49,949 bases of DNA from Planctomycetota bacterium (lineage in GTDB: Bacteria > Planctomycetota > UBA1135 > UBA2386). The position numbers and the translations under genes were made by a program. Shown piece by piece: positions 12,786-22,241 of the stretch (positions within the stretch are counted from its first letter, which is position 1; the number at the start of each line of letters is the position of its first letter). Below the pieces are notes generated by a model, which was given only the letters and a program-made list of their open reading frames with translations, ran no database searches and was not told the origin of the DNA. Where the stretch lies: contig JAEUHT010000186.1 of assembly GCA_016793265.1 (NCBI GenBank), forward strand, positions 1 through 49,949, given 5' to 3'.

Positions 12786-13733
12786 TCACGCCAGCCGCAG
12801 CCCAGGCACCCGCCGCGGCAGGTGCTGGAGCCGCATGCGGCACTCGACCCAGGCGCCATCGGGCACCGGCACGGCGAAGCGGTGCAGCTTCTGGAAGCCG
12901 AACGCCGCCGTTGTGCCAGTCCAGCGGCGCAGCTCGGCCGCTGCAGTGTTGAGGGCGTCGTCGTCGCTCGCGGGCGGCGTCGGCAGTTCGCAGCGCACCA
13001 GGAAGCGTCCCGGCAGGGCTCGGCCCGGGAACACCTGATCGCAGCAGATGGCTTCGGCGAGCGGCGACGGCAGGTCCTCGCGCGGCACCGCGCCGTAGCC
13101 GACCAGGGTCGGCGCCTGGCCGCGGTCGCCGCCGAACCAGGCGTACGCAACCTGGCGGCTCTCACAGCGTTGCGCCACCTCGGCCAGGGCGGGATCGAAG
13201 TTGCCGAGCAGGCGGCCAGCGGCCGGCGGCGGCACCGCGAGCAGCAGGTCGCTGGTGGTCAGGGCGTGCCGTACTTCACCGCCGAGTTCGACCAGGAAGC
13301 GGTCGCCGGCGGGCGTGATGGCGACGACCTCGCGGCCCAGGCGCAAGGCGGGGCCGAGCGCGCGGCGGCAAGCCTGTGGCAGCTCCTCGTTGCCGGCCGC
13401 GAACGACACCGGCCGCGGCTCGACGTCGATCGACTGCGGGCCGTCGGGCGTGATCAGGAGGCCTCTGCGGCCCGATTCGAGGCACTCGATCAGCCGAGGA
13501 GGCGCCGGCAGCAGGTCGAGCAGCGGCGCGATTTCCTCGCGCGCGAACGCGAACGGGCCGAGCTCGCAGAGGAAGCCGTTGCTGCGCTGCGTGCGCGTCG
13601 TGCCGCCAGGCTGCGGCAGCGCGTCGACGACGGCGAGGCGGAGCGTGGGGCGCTCACGAAGGGCGGTCAGCGCGGCGGTCAGGCCGGTGCGGCCGGCGCC
13701 GACCACGAGCAGGTCCAGGTCGTCCGAGGTCAT
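12786..13733 (-). CDS. FAD-dependent amine-oxidase-like oxidoreductase
   Basis: The product has 315 residues from the ATG at 13733. The N-terminus carries the dinucleotide-binding fingerprint VVGAGRTGLTAALTAL, followed by a GGTTRTQ segment that matches the second FAD contact of amine oxidase, protoporphyrinogen oxidase and desaturase relatives. The protein is short compared with those families (430-500 residues) and lacks a recognisable C-terminal GDW-type FAD motif, so it may be a compact or degenerate member. The substrate is not deducible. It lies downstream of the porin gene on the same strand with a hairpin between, so it is probably expressed separately. Confidence 0.65.
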   Translation of the reverse strand: MTSDDLDLLVVGAGRTGLTAALTALRERPTLRLAVVDALPQPGGTTRTQRSNGFLCELGPFAFAREEIAPLLDLLPAPPRLIECLESGRRGLLITPDGPQSIDVEPRPVSFAAGNEELPQACRRALGPALRLGREVVAITPAGDRFLVELGGEVRHALTTSDLLLAVPPPAAGRLLGNFDPALAEVAQRCESRQVAYAWFGGDRGQAPTLVGYGAVPREDLPSPLAEAICCDQVFPGRALPGRFLVRCELPTPPASDDDALNTAAAELRRWTGTTAAFGFQKLHRFAVPVPDGAWVECRMRLQHLPRRVPGLRLA

Positions 13734-13757
13734 CGAAGGTGTGGACCGTACATGCAA

Positions 13758-13780
13758 GGAGGCGGGATTCACCCGCCTCC
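13758..13780 (-). terminator. Strong hairpin downstream of the porin gene
   Basis: GGAGGCGGG (13758-13766) pairs perfectly with CCCGCCTCC (13772-13780) around ATTCA. It lies 52 bases past the porin stop codon and before the FAD oxidoreductase start, so it is a good terminator candidate for the porin transcript, although no T-run follows. Confidence 0.5.
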
Positions 13781-13832
13781 ACCTGCTGCCTGCGAGCAGC
13801 ACGCGCTGCCCGCAGGCGGAACCACCTGCCGA

Positions 13833-15074
13833 TCAGAACATCAGCTGGAAGCCGATGCGCAGGATGTGGTTGGTGGCGTCGGTGCCGCCGGTCGGGCCCA
13901 CGTCCTGGAGGGTGTACTCGAACTGCGTCTTGGCCGCGTGGCCGTGGTAGAAGGCGTTGATGACCGCGCTGATCTCGGTCACGTCGCCGTCGACACCGCC
14001 GATGCCGGCGCCGCCCGTCAGGTAGCTGACGCTGCCGTTGTCGCCGTTGTCGGTCTCGATCATGCTGACGCGCGCGCCGAAGCCCCACTGGATCGTGCTG
14101 TCGCCGCTCTTCGGCATCAGGTAGCCGACGCTGGCCGCCCAGCCGGTCGGCTGCTCTTCGTCGTTGCCGTTCTGGTGGTCATCCGTGCGCGTGAAGAACT
14201 CGCCGAGGATGCTCCAGTTGCTGACGGCCCACTCGGTGTTGATGTTGATGCCGGTGCTCTCGACATCGTTGCCCGAGGTGGTGTCCTTGCCGTTGCCGAA
14301 GGCGAGGCCGACGCCGACCGTGCCGCGCAGGTCGTTGTTCTCGGTGCGCCAGTCGCCCTGCTGCTTGCCTTCCACCGTCTGGGCGCCATCGAAGAAGTCG
14401 CCGAGTGGGTCGAAGTTGGCCGTCAGCACGTAGCTGAGCTCGTTGTCCGAGTTGGCCGTCTCTTCGCCGCGGTCGGTGTAACCCGAGCCGAGGCCGTTTG
14501 CCGTGTCGGTGTTCATGGCGCCGACCGCGAAGCGCACCGGCTTGTCCTTCATGTTCAAGCCGCCGGTGATCCAGGCGCCGCGCGAGTAGGCGCCCGCGAA
14601 CGCGCTGGAGGCCGCCGAGGTCTCGACGAACCAGGTGCCCGACGAGGACTGCGTGCCTTCGAGGCCGTACATGGTCTTGCCCTGGCCGACGCGCAGGCCG
14701 ATCGCCGAGTCCTCCGACTTGGAGAAGTTGTAGGTGACGTGGCCTTCCTTGAGGGCGCCATCGCCAGCCGCGCCGGCGTCGACACCGTCGAGCTGCAGCT
14801 TGAAGAGGATGTCCTTGCTGAAGGCGTGACCGGAGAAGGTCGTACGCGCGCGACGGACGTTGAACGTGCTGGTGTCCGCGGTGCCGTTGTCCAGCGCCAT
14901 GTAGGTCCAGTGGACCTGCAGGAAGTTGCTCCACTTCAGGCCGAAGGCGTCACCGCCATCGTAGGAGAGGCCGGAACCCGGCTTGTAAGCGGTCCAGCCC
15001 TTGCCGTCCTGCGCAAACAGCAGGGACGACGCGGCGACGAAGGTCAGGAGACTGTAGGGGATCGACTTGCTCAT
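13833..15074 (-). CDS. Outer-membrane porin of the phosphate-selective (OprO/OprP-like) type
   Basis: The product has 413 residues. A signal peptide ends near residue 21 (SSLLFAQ), and the mature protein shows alternating hydrophobic beta-strand patterns with many Gly, Asn and Asp turns. The first strands (WSNFLQVHWTYMAL, FNVRRARTTFSGHAF) resemble the OprO/OprP porin family, and the chain ends in phenylalanine (FQLMF), the outer-membrane sorting signal. It likely forms a beta-barrel for anions or small solutes. A good ribosome-binding site (GGGAGGAG, about 14 bases upstream) supports the ATG at 15074. Such porins are often highly expressed, and codon choice is a little less GC-rich here than in neighbours. 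Substrate specificity is not visible. Confidence 0.85.
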   Translation of the reverse strand: MSKSIPYSLLTFVAASSLLFAQDGKGWTAYKPGSGLSYDGGDAFGLKWSNFLQVHWTYMALDNGTADTSTFNVRRARTTFSGHAFSKDILFKLQLDGVDAGAAGDGALKEGHVTYNFSKSEDSAIGLRVGQGKTMYGLEGTQSSSGTWFVETSAASSAFAGAYSRGAWITGGLNMKDKPVRFAVGAMNTDTANGLGSGYTDRGEETANSDNELSYVLTANFDPLGDFFDGAQTVEGKQQGDWRTENNDLRGTVGVGLAFGNGKDTTSGNDVESTGININTEWAVSNWSILGEFFTRTDDHQNGNDEEQPTGWAASVGYLMPKSGDSTIQWGFGARVSMIETDNGDNGSVSYLTGGAGIGGVDGDVTEISAVINAFYHGHAAKTQFEYTLQDVGPTGGTDATNHILRIGFQLMF

Positions 15075-15186
15075 CTTGTGGTTTGAACTCCTCCCTTGCG
15101 GGATGCCCGTGGTGGACTGACCTGACGGCGCGAGTGACTGGAGTCGTGAGGGTCGCGGCGCCGGGTCTGCCCACCACCGGCGGCGG

Positions 15187-15216
15187 AGCGTAGGCAGCCT
15201 GGCTGGCAAGAGTCAA
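15187..15216 (-). promoter_or_regulatory. Possible sigma-70-like promoter for the porin gene
   Basis: On the minus strand TTGACT (complement of 15211-15216) is followed 18 bases later by TACGCT (complement of 15187-15192). The -35 is good and the -10 is weak. It would give a leader of roughly 105 bases before the porin ATG. The surrounding stretch is notably less GC-rich than the rest of the window. Confidence 0.28.
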
Positions 15217-15507
15217 TTGCGAAGAATCGGAAACCGCCCATGCCACCGAACCTTTGTTAGGTCTGGAGAGCTGTTGGCATGAGCGCGCAGCTCTGTAGAT
15301 CACCCAGACTTAGGCGGTGGAGAACTGTGCACGTGCGGTGGGATGCGGCTCCTGCGTGAGCTCGCCGCCAAGCCGCCTGCAGGCGCATTGCCGCGGTTTC
15401 CGATGGTGTTGGCGCGTGTGCCGAGCGGTTCTCCGGGCCAGCTTTCCGCTGGCGCGTGTTGCTCTAGCCGGCATGCTGGGGCGCCCTCTCCCTGGTCGCC
15501 GTCGCCG
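15217..15507. other. Intergenic region with one inverted repeat
   Basis: This is the distal part of the 433-base gap between the divergent porin and molybdopterin oxidoreductase genes. AGAGCTG (15267-15273) and CAGCTCT (15288-15294) form a seven-base inverted repeat with a 14-base spacer, which could be an operator or transcript hairpin. No gene or clear promoter for the oxidoreductase is seen in the rest. Confidence 0.3.
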
Positions 15508-17451
15508 ATGACCGAAACCGTCCACCGCACCACCTGCAACCGCGACTGCCCCGATGCGTGCAGCATCCTGGCCACCGTTCGCGACGGCGTCGTGGTCAAG
15601 CTCGAAGGGGATCCCGAGCACCCGATCACGCGCGGCTTCTTGTGTTTCCGGACCAGCAGGTTCCCTGAGCGCCAGGCCGGGCCGGAGCGCGTGCGCCAGC
15701 CGCTGATCCGCCGCGGCGAACGGCTGGAGCCGGCGAGCTGGAACGAAGCGCTGGACCTCGTTGCCGAGAAGCTGCGGCAAGTGCGCGCCGAGTCGGGGCC
15801 AGCCGCCATCTTCCACTACCGGTCCGGCGGCTCGCTCGGGATCCTCAAGCACCTCACCGACCTGTTCTTCGACCTGTTCGGCCCGTGCACGGGCAAGGTC
15901 GGTGACATCTGCTCGGGCGCCGGCGAGGCCGCGCAGCTCGAGGACCTCGGCATCAGCGACAGCAACGACCTGTTCGACCTGCGCCACAGCCGCCACATCG
16001 TGCTGTGGGGCAAGAACCCGACCGCCAGCAGCGTGCACCTGGTGCCGCTGCTCAAGGAAGTGCGCGCCGCCGGCGCCCGCATCGTGGCCATCGATCCGGT
16101 GCGCAACAAGGCGGCCTCGCTCGCCGACGTCACGCTGCAGCCGGCGCCCGGCCGCGACTTCGAACTGGCGATGGCGGTGGCGCGCTGCCTGTTCGACGCC
16201 GGCCGCATCGCCGCCGAGGCCAGCACCCTCTGCGACCACCTCGACGACTACCGGCGCCTGGTCGAGAGCCGCAGTGCGGCACAGTGGGCCGAACTGGCGG
16301 CGGTGCCGCTCGCGCTCGTGCAGGAGCTGGCCGACTGCTACGCCAACGGTCCGACGGCGACGCTCGTCGGCTGGGGCATGCAGCGCCGCCAGCGGGGTGG
16401 CACCATCGTGCGCGCGCTCGACGCTCTGGCGGCGGTGTCCGGCAACCTCGTGCGCTCCGGCGGCGGTGTGTCGTTCTACTTCGCGCGGCGCAAGGCCTTC
16501 CGGCCGTTCGGCCCACCCGTCAAGCACCCGCGGTCGATCCGCGAACCGCTGCTCGGCGCCGATCTGCTGGCGGCCAAGGATCCGCCGGTGCGGGTGCTCT
16601 GGGTCACCGCCGGCAACCCGGTCGCCATGCTGCCGGACGCGGCGACCGTGGCCCGCGCCATCGAAGCGACCGAGTTCGTGGTCGTCGCCGACTGCTTCCT
16701 GACCGACACTTCGCGGCGCGCCCACGTCGTGCTGCCGGTGCCGACGCTGCTCGAAGACAGCGACCTGCTCGGCTCCTATGGCCACCACTGGATCGGCGAG
16801 TCGCGGCCGGTCGTGCCGATGCCCGAGGGCGTGAAGCACGAGGTGGACATCTTCCAGGAGCTGGCAGCCAGGCTCCGGGTCGAGGACTTCCCGAAGGGTC
16901 ACCTCGACCAGCTCAAGCGCCACGCGCTCGCCGACATCGCCGGTCAGGGCGGCAGCCTGGAGATGCTGCGAAAGTACCCGGCCGTGCGCAGCCCCGTCGC
17001 CGACCCGCTGCTGTTCCGGCACGGTCGGGTGCCGACCGCGACGGGGCGGGTGCAGCTGCTCACCGCCGCGCCCCCCGAACCGGTCGTGGACGTGCCAGCC
17101 GCCGCCCCGGGGGCCTCGGCGCCGCTGTGGCTGTTCTCGAACTCGACCGAACGCAGCCAGGCCTCGCAGTGGGCAGGCAAGGAGCTCGGGGCGCGTTCGT
17201 GGTGCGTCGTGCACCCCGGCGCGGTGCCCGGCATGCAGGATGGGCAGCGGGTGCGCATCTACAGCAGCCATGGCTCGCTGGAGGTCGACCTGCGGTTCGA
17301 TCCGGCGCAGCGGACGGACGTCGCCATCATGCCGAAGGGTGGGGGATTCGACCGCGGCCACAGCGCCAACGTGCTGATCCCGGCGCGGCCGACGGATCTG
17401 GGACTCGGGGCTGCCTACCTCGACTGCCTGGTCCGTATCGTCCCGGCATGA
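15508..17451 (+). CDS. Molybdopterin-dependent oxidoreductase with N-terminal 4Fe-4S site
   Basis: The product has 647 residues from the ATG at 15508. The N-terminus holds a 4Fe-4S site, C10-x3-C14-x3-C18-x27-C46, followed by the molybdopterin oxidoreductase core and a C-terminal molydopterin dinucleotide-binding domain (about residues 530-645). Cys135 in VGDICSGAGEA lies where formate dehydrogenase H has its Sec or Cys molybdenum ligand; this alignment is my inference. No twin-arginine signal is present, so the enzyme should be cytoplasmic. It belongs to the broad formate dehydrogenase/nitrate reductase superfamily, but the substrate is unknown, and no electron-transfer subunit is adjacent. 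Its stop codon overlaps the ATG of the nuclease gene (ATGA). Confidence 0.88.
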   Translation: MTETVHRTTCNRDCPDACSILATVRDGVVVKLEGDPEHPITRGFLCFRTSRFPERQAGPERVRQPLIRRGERLEPASWNEALDLVAEKLRQVRAESGPAAIFHYRSGGSLGILKHLTDLFFDLFGPCTGKVGDICSGAGEAAQLEDLGISDSNDLFDLRHSRHIVLWGKNPTASSVHLVPLLKEVRAAGARIVAIDPVRNKAASLADVTLQPAPGRDFELAMAVARCLFDAGRIAAEASTLCDHLDDYRRLVESRSAAQWAELAAVPLALVQELADCYANGPTATLVGWGMQRRQRGGTIVRALDALAAVSGNLVRSGGGVSFYFARRKAFRPFGPPVKHPRSIREPLLGADLLAAKDPPVRVLWVTAGNPVAMLPDAATVARAIEATEFVVVADCFLTDTSRRAHVVLPVPTLLEDSDLLGSYGHHWIGESRPVVPMPEGVKHEVDIFQELAARLRVEDFPKGHLDQLKRHALADIAGQGGSLEMLRKYPAVRSPVADPLLFRHGRVPTATGRVQLLTAAPPEPVVDVPAAAPGASAPLWLFSNSTERSQASQWAGKELGARSWCVVHPGAVPGMQDGQRVRIYSSHGSLEVDLRFDPAQRTDVAIMPKGGGFDRGHSANVLIPARPTDLGLGAAYLDCLVRIVPA

Positions 17452-18854
17452 GGCGCATCACCGGCACGCACGTCTACTCGTACGTGAAGTGCCCGCGCCT
17501 GGCCGCGCTCGATCTGCACCTGTCGCGGCAGGAACGGCGACCGCCGCACCCGTGGGAGGAGTTCGCGGCGCAGCGTGGCCGCGACTTCGAGGCGCGCTAC
17601 GTGACGCAGCTGCCGGTGGTGTCGCCGCGTTACCCCGACCGCGACTTCGAGGCCGGGGCGTCGGCGACGCGCGAACTGCTGCACCAGGGCGAAGGGCTGC
17701 TGCACCAGGCGGTGTTGCTCGACGGCGACCGGCTCGGCCTGCCCGACCTGCTGCGCAAGCTGCCCGGCGCGAGCGCGCTCGGCGACCACCACTACGAAGT
17801 GCTCGACGTCAAAACCTCGGGTCACTCGCGCGGCGACCAGATCCTGCAGGTGGTCTTCTACTCGCAGCTGCTGGCCGCCGTGCAGGGGCGAATGCCTGAG
17901 CACGGGGCCCTGATCCTCAAGGACGGCCGCGAAGAGCGCTTCGTGATCGCCGACTACGCGGCGGCGTGCGACGAGGTCGTCGCCGAGCTGCGGCGCCTGC
18001 GCGACGACGTCGACGGGGCGCGGCCGTTCCTGCAGGCTGGCTGTGCCGGTTGTTACCACGACCGGCGGTGTCTCGACGAGCTGTCCGCGCGCGACGACCT
18101 GTCGCTGGTGCAGGGCATGAGCCACGGCGCCCGGGCGATCCTCGAAGGGCTCGGTTGCCGCACCGGGCAGGACCTGGCGGTGTTCCACGCCGAAGGTGCC
18201 CGGGCCCGCGGCAACCTCGACCCGACCCTGCTGCGCCGGTTGCGGCGCGCGGCGGCGGCGCGGCTGCTCGGTGTGCCGAGGGTGGAGACCCGGCCGCGCG
18301 CCGAACGCCTCGACCACGCCGCGATCGTGCACCTGCTGGCGGACCCGTTCGCGGATCGGGTGCTGGCGTTTGGCGTGCTGCACCCGGCCACCGAAGCCGG
18401 TGCCGTGCAGATCGTGCTGCCGCGCGCCGTCGGCGACGAGTGGCGCGCCCTGATGGAGCTCGTCGCCGCCTTGCCGCAGCGGGTGCCGCTGTTGCACTTC
18501 GGGGAGGCGTTGCCGCGCTGGCACGAGGCGCACGCCTTCGACCGCGAAGCCGACCCGGCGCTCGAAGCGCGCTTCGTCGACCTGCAGAAGCGCCTGCGCG
18601 GTGCCGCCCTCTACCCGCGGCCGGTGTTCGGCCTCGCCGACTTCGTGCGCGCGGCGCTCGGTCGCGACCCGGAGCGCTGTGGCAACGCCAGCGCCGCCGC
18701 GTTGTGGCTGACCGGTCCCGACGGCGAGGTCAGGTTGCGCCAGAAGCTCACCGCCGACCTGCACGACCTGGCGGCCTTGAAGCACCGCATCCTCGATGCC
18801 GAACCGACGGCCGCCGAGGACGCCGCGGCGGACGCCGCCGCTGCCGAAGCGTAG
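17448..18854 (+). CDS. RecB-family Fe-S nuclease (TM0106-like)
   Basis: The product has 468 residues. The PD-(D/E)xK nuclease core is seen as GLPDLL with Asp100 and EVLDVK with Asp120 and Lys122. Four cysteines, C15, C199, C202 and C208, match the Cx(n)Cx2Cx5C iron-sulfur staple of AddB, Cas4 and Dna2 nucleases. The rest (about 210-468) resembles TM0106-type proteins, with a helix-hairpin-helix-like stretch and then a predicted RNase H-like region. In several bacteria this domain set is fused to a DNA2-like helicase; here such a helicase is encoded separately at 23403-25148. The inferred role is processing of DNA ends or flaps. Translation overlaps the preceding molybdopterin gene. The C-terminus is a low-complexity Ala/Asp tail. 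Confidence 0.82.
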   Translation: MRRITGTHVYSYVKCPRLAALDLHLSRQERRPPHPWEEFAAQRGRDFEARYVTQLPVVSPRYPDRDFEAGASATRELLHQGEGLLHQAVLLDGDRLGLPDLLRKLPGASALGDHHYEVLDVKTSGHSRGDQILQVVFYSQLLAAVQGRMPEHGALILKDGREERFVIADYAAACDEVVAELRRLRDDVDGARPFLQAGCAGCYHDRRCLDELSARDDLSLVQGMSHGARAILEGLGCRTGQDLAVFHAEGARARGNLDPTLLRRLRRAAAARLLGVPRVETRPRAERLDHAAIVHLLADPFADRVLAFGVLHPATEAGAVQIVLPRAVGDEWRALMELVAALPQRVPLLHFGEALPRWHEAHAFDREADPALEARFVDLQKRLRGAALYPRPVFGLADFVRAALGRDPERCGNASAAALWLTGPDGEVRLRQKLTADLHDLAALKHRILDAEPTAAEDAAADAAAAEA

Positions 18855-18871
18855 AGCCGGCCGTTCCACGC

Positions 18872-20224
18872 ATGTTGCTCGACCTCAACGCCACGCTGGA
18901 CTCCGAGGCCGCGCACGTCTTCTTCGCCGTGCTCGGCGCCACCCTGCTGGGGGTGCTCGGCCGTGAACTGCGCCACGTGCCGGCGAAGCTGCTGGTGCTG
19001 ATGGCGACGGCGTTCCTCGACATGGTCGGCCTGTTCATGGTCGTGCCGCTGTTGCCGTTCTACGTGAAGCGCTTCGTGCCCGACGGCCTGGCGCTCGGCG
19101 GCATGACGCTCGCCGTCGGCACCGTCACCGGCCTCGTCGTCTCGGCCTTCACGCTCGCGCAGCTGCTCAGCGCGCCGTTCTGGGGCCGTTGTTCGGACCG
19201 CCATGGCCGCCGCCCGGTGCTGATGGTCGCCCTCGGCGCCTCGTCGGTGGCGTTCCTGCTGTTCGGCTACGCCGATTCCCTGTGGCTGCTGGCGCTGTCG
19301 CGCGTCGTGCAGGGCGCCGGCGGCGGCACCGTCGGCGTCGTGCAGGCCTACGTCACCGACGCCGTCGAGCCGGCGCAGCGGGCGCGTGCGCTCGGCTGGC
19401 TGTCGGCGGCGACCAACCTCGGCGTCGCCTTTGGGCCGTGGCTCGGGTCGCGCGCGGTGACGCTCGGTGAAGCGGACCTCTGGCCGGGTGCCGCCGACCT
19501 GCGGCTCGGCCACGCCGCGCCGGGTGTGTTGGCGGCCTTGTTGTGCGCGCTGAACGTGCTGTTCGCGTGGCGCTACCTGCGCGAGCCGGGCCAGCGTCAA
19601 CCGGGCAACAAGCCGCGCACGACCGTGCGCGAGGCGATCGTGCGCGTGATCGGCAGTCCGCGGTTGCCGTCGTCGCGGCTGATCCTGGTCTACGCGGTCA
19701 CCATCGGCGCGTCGCAGGGCGTGCACCCGCTGTTCGCGCCGCTGCTTGACCAGCGCTTCGGCGTCGACGCCGAGCACATCGGCAACCTGTTCATGTACAT
19801 CGGTTCGGTCGCGGTGTTCGCGCGGGTCGTGCTGCTCGGACGCATGGTCGATCGCTTCGGCGAAGCGCGCACCGCCGGCGCCGGCATGATCGTGCTCGCG
19901 GCGGCGCAGATCGGCGTCGCGCTGGCGTCGGGTCCGTGGTCGTTGGCGGCCGTCTTCGCGCTGCTGCCGATCGGCATGGCGCTGACGTTCCCATGTGTGA
20001 CGGCGATGCTGTCGCACCACGTGGCCGACCACGAACGTGGCACCGTGATGGGCATGCAGCAGACGTTCGGCGGCTTCGCGCGGTTGACCGCGCCGCCGCT
20101 GTACGGCTGGCTGTTCGACAACCTGGGCGCGCCACAGCCGTTCGTCGTCGCCGCCGGCTTCGTCGCCGCGACGCTGCTGTTCGGGTTCCGCGGCGCCAGC
20201 CCTCGGCCGGCCGATCATTCCTGA
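18872..20224 (+). CDS. Major facilitator superfamily transporter
   Basis: The product has 450 residues with about twelve membrane segments. The loop 2-3 signature of the family appears as GRCSDRHGRRPVLM, and LSRVVQGAGGGTVGVVQAYVTD resembles motif C-type segments of TetA/drug-efflux transporters. An unusual N-terminal extension of about 45 residues, with one extra hydrophobic stretch, precedes the first standard helix (LMATAFLDMVGLFMVVPLLP). The substrate is unknown; proton-coupled export of a small molecule is the usual function of this subgroup. It begins 17 bases after the nuclease gene and so may be part of the same transcript. Confidence 0.88.
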   Translation: MLLDLNATLDSEAAHVFFAVLGATLLGVLGRELRHVPAKLLVLMATAFLDMVGLFMVVPLLPFYVKRFVPDGLALGGMTLAVGTVTGLVVSAFTLAQLLSAPFWGRCSDRHGRRPVLMVALGASSVAFLLFGYADSLWLLALSRVVQGAGGGTVGVVQAYVTDAVEPAQRARALGWLSAATNLGVAFGPWLGSRAVTLGEADLWPGAADLRLGHAAPGVLAALLCALNVLFAWRYLREPGQRQPGNKPRTTVREAIVRVIGSPRLPSSRLILVYAVTIGASQGVHPLFAPLLDQRFGVDAEHIGNLFMYIGSVAVFARVVLLGRMVDRFGEARTAGAGMIVLAAAQIGVALASGPWSLAAVFALLPIGMALTFPCVTAMLSHHVADHERGTVMGMQQTFGGFARLTAPPLYGWLFDNLGAPQPFVVAAGFVAATLLFGFRGASPRPADHS

Positions 20225-20296
20225 AACCGGAGACGGCCTCGCAAGGGAACTCGCGTGGTGCGGCGGCGCATGTCGCGCCCGCGCCGAGGTGATCCC

Positions 20297-22204
20297 ATGA
20301 ACTCCCGCTCCCGTTGCGTTCTTCCTTCGCGTGGCTTGCTGCTGCCGGCCATCTTCTCCTGGGCGATGCTCACCGCCGGCACCGCGCGGGCCCAGTTCGG
20401 CTTCAACGGCCTCGAACAACAGTGCCAGCTCGGTGGCAACCCGCCGACGGTATCGCTCGACACGCCGACGGCGTCGATCGCCAACAGCTACAACTACATC
20501 GTCGAGGTCGCGAACTCGCAGATCGCGGTCTACCAGCGCAGCGCGCCCTACCTGCTCTGGCGCAACAACCTCGGCGGCATGCCGATGGCCGGTGGCGGCT
20601 GCAGCCAGAACGCGACCAGCTTCTTCGGCACGTCGATGGGCGCCACCCGCATCGTCGACACCAAGGTGCTCTACGACGCCACGAACCAGCGCTTCGCCGT
20701 GATCGGCATGCAGCAGGACAGCTCGACCCCCGGCGCGCAAGGCACGCAGGGGCTCTACGTCGCCTGGTCGAACAGCGACAACCCGCTGCCCGGCCTCTGC
20801 GGTGGCGGCGACTTCCACATCTGGCACACGCCGATGCCGAACCTCGGCGGCACCGTCAGCTACCAGCCCGACTTCAACGGCGTGGGGCAGACGCAGACGC
20901 ACGTGATCTGGAGCGGCATCATGCAGCCGAGGAACTCGACCACGGCGCCGAGCTACGTCTGGTACCGCTGGTTCCGCAAGTCGGACCTGAGCAGCGCGCC
21001 GTCGGGCGGCACGCTGCCGTACGGCGAGTTCTTCGCGCCGCGCGCGACCAACGAGTTCGCGCACGCGGCGGACTCGTTCGATCCTGCCAGCAACATGGTG
21101 CTGGCGAGCGTCGTCGTCGGCGGCAACGCGCTCCGGCTCGTCACCGTCAACCTCGGCAACAGCACCGAGATCCCGCACCTGCTCCCGGTGGCGCCGTTCA
21201 TCCCGGCCTCCGGCCAGGCGCCGCAGCCGGGCGGGACCTTCCTCGACACCATCGACGGCCGCATGCAGAGCGCCGTGCTGCGCAACGGCTACCTCTACTG
21301 CTGCCACACGGTGATGTCGGGCTCGCAGGTCGGCGCCCGCCACGTCGTGCGCTGGTACCAGATCGCGCTCAACAACTGGCCGATGGTCGGTGGCACGCCG
21401 CAGGTGGTGCAGTGGGGCGACATCGACCTCGGTGGCACCTTGCACGCGTTCATGCCGAGCCTCGCCGTCAACCAGGACGGCACCGTGCTGGTCACCTTCG
21501 CCCGGTCGTCGACGACCGTCTACCCGGGCATCGGCTGGGCGGCGCGGCGTTCGTTCGACCTGCCCGGCACCATGCCGCAGGGTGGCGTCGCGCTGAACGG
21601 CACGTCCTCCTACACCAGCTCGAACGGCACCGGCATGCCCAATACGCACCGCTGGGGTGATTGGAGCAGCGTCGTCATCGACGGCAGCAACCCGTGGCGC
21701 TTCGTGATCTGCGGCAGCTACGCGCAGTCCGGCGGCACCCCCTGCGCACCGCAGCAGGCGAACCGCTGGCGCACCTGGATCCACACGGTGTTCCCGAACG
21801 GCAGCGGCCAGACGACGGTCAACCCCGGCTTCGGGTCGCCCGGCACCGGCGGCGTCGTGCCGGCCCTCTCGGTCTACCCGAGCCCGCGTCTCGGCAGCTC
21901 GCCGGTGGTCACGGTCGCCAACCCCTCGGGTGTCGCCACCGCAGGTGTCGGGCTGATCGGCCTCGCACCGTTGGCGCCGGGCGCCATGCCGACCGGCTTC
22001 GGCGGTTCCTACTTCGTCGACCCGGCCAGTGCCGCGACGCTGTTCTTCGCCTGCACACCGAGCTCGGGGCAGTTCACCATGAACGTGCCGTTCGACCCCG
22101 CCCTGATCTCGGTCTCGTTCTACCTGCAGGGTGCCGTGTTCGACGCCGGCGCCGCCTCGGGAGTCGCCGTCAGCGACGGCGTGCGCACGATCGTCGGCGC
22201 CTGA
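20297..22204 (+). CDS. Large secreted protein of unknown function with planctomycete-type C-terminal domain
   Basis: The product has 635 residues. A GAGGTG ribosome-binding site lies just upstream of the ATG. A signal peptide ends near AGTARAQ (about residue 35). The central part, rich in Asn, Gly, Ser and aromatic residues (for example NSYNYIVEVANSQIAVYQR), suggests a beta-propeller or other all-beta fold. The last ~110 residues (from about GFGSPGTGGVVP) resemble a domain often found at the C-termini of secreted planctomycete proteins, rich in Gly, Pro and small hydrophobic residues and ending in a GVRTIVGA-like strand. No catalytic motif is recognised. It is probably exported to the periplasm or the cell surface. 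The following gene converges on it. Confidence 0.8.
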   Translation: MNSRSRCVLPSRGLLLPAIFSWAMLTAGTARAQFGFNGLEQQCQLGGNPPTVSLDTPTASIANSYNYIVEVANSQIAVYQRSAPYLLWRNNLGGMPMAGGGCSQNATSFFGTSMGATRIVDTKVLYDATNQRFAVIGMQQDSSTPGAQGTQGLYVAWSNSDNPLPGLCGGGDFHIWHTPMPNLGGTVSYQPDFNGVGQTQTHVIWSGIMQPRNSTTAPSYVWYRWFRKSDLSSAPSGGTLPYGEFFAPRATNEFAHAADSFDPASNMVLASVVVGGNALRLVTVNLGNSTEIPHLLPVAPFIPASGQAPQPGGTFLDTIDGRMQSAVLRNGYLYCCHTVMSGSQVGARHVVRWYQIALNNWPMVGGTPQVVQWGDIDLGGTLHAFMPSLAVNQDGTVLVTFARSSTTVYPGIGWAARRSFDLPGTMPQGGVALNGTSSYTSSNGTGMPNTHRWGDWSSVVIDGSNPWRFVICGSYAQSGGTPCAPQQANRWRTWIHTVFPNGSGQTTVNPGFGSPGTGGVVPALSVYPSPRLGSSPVVTVANPSGVATAGVGLIGLAPLAPGAMPTGFGGSYFVDPASAATLFFACTPSSGQFTMNVPFDPALISVSFYLQGAVFDAGAASGVAVSDGVRTIVGA

Positions 22205-22241
22205 GCCGGCGCGCCCTGCCACGACCTGGGGCGGGGCGGCT

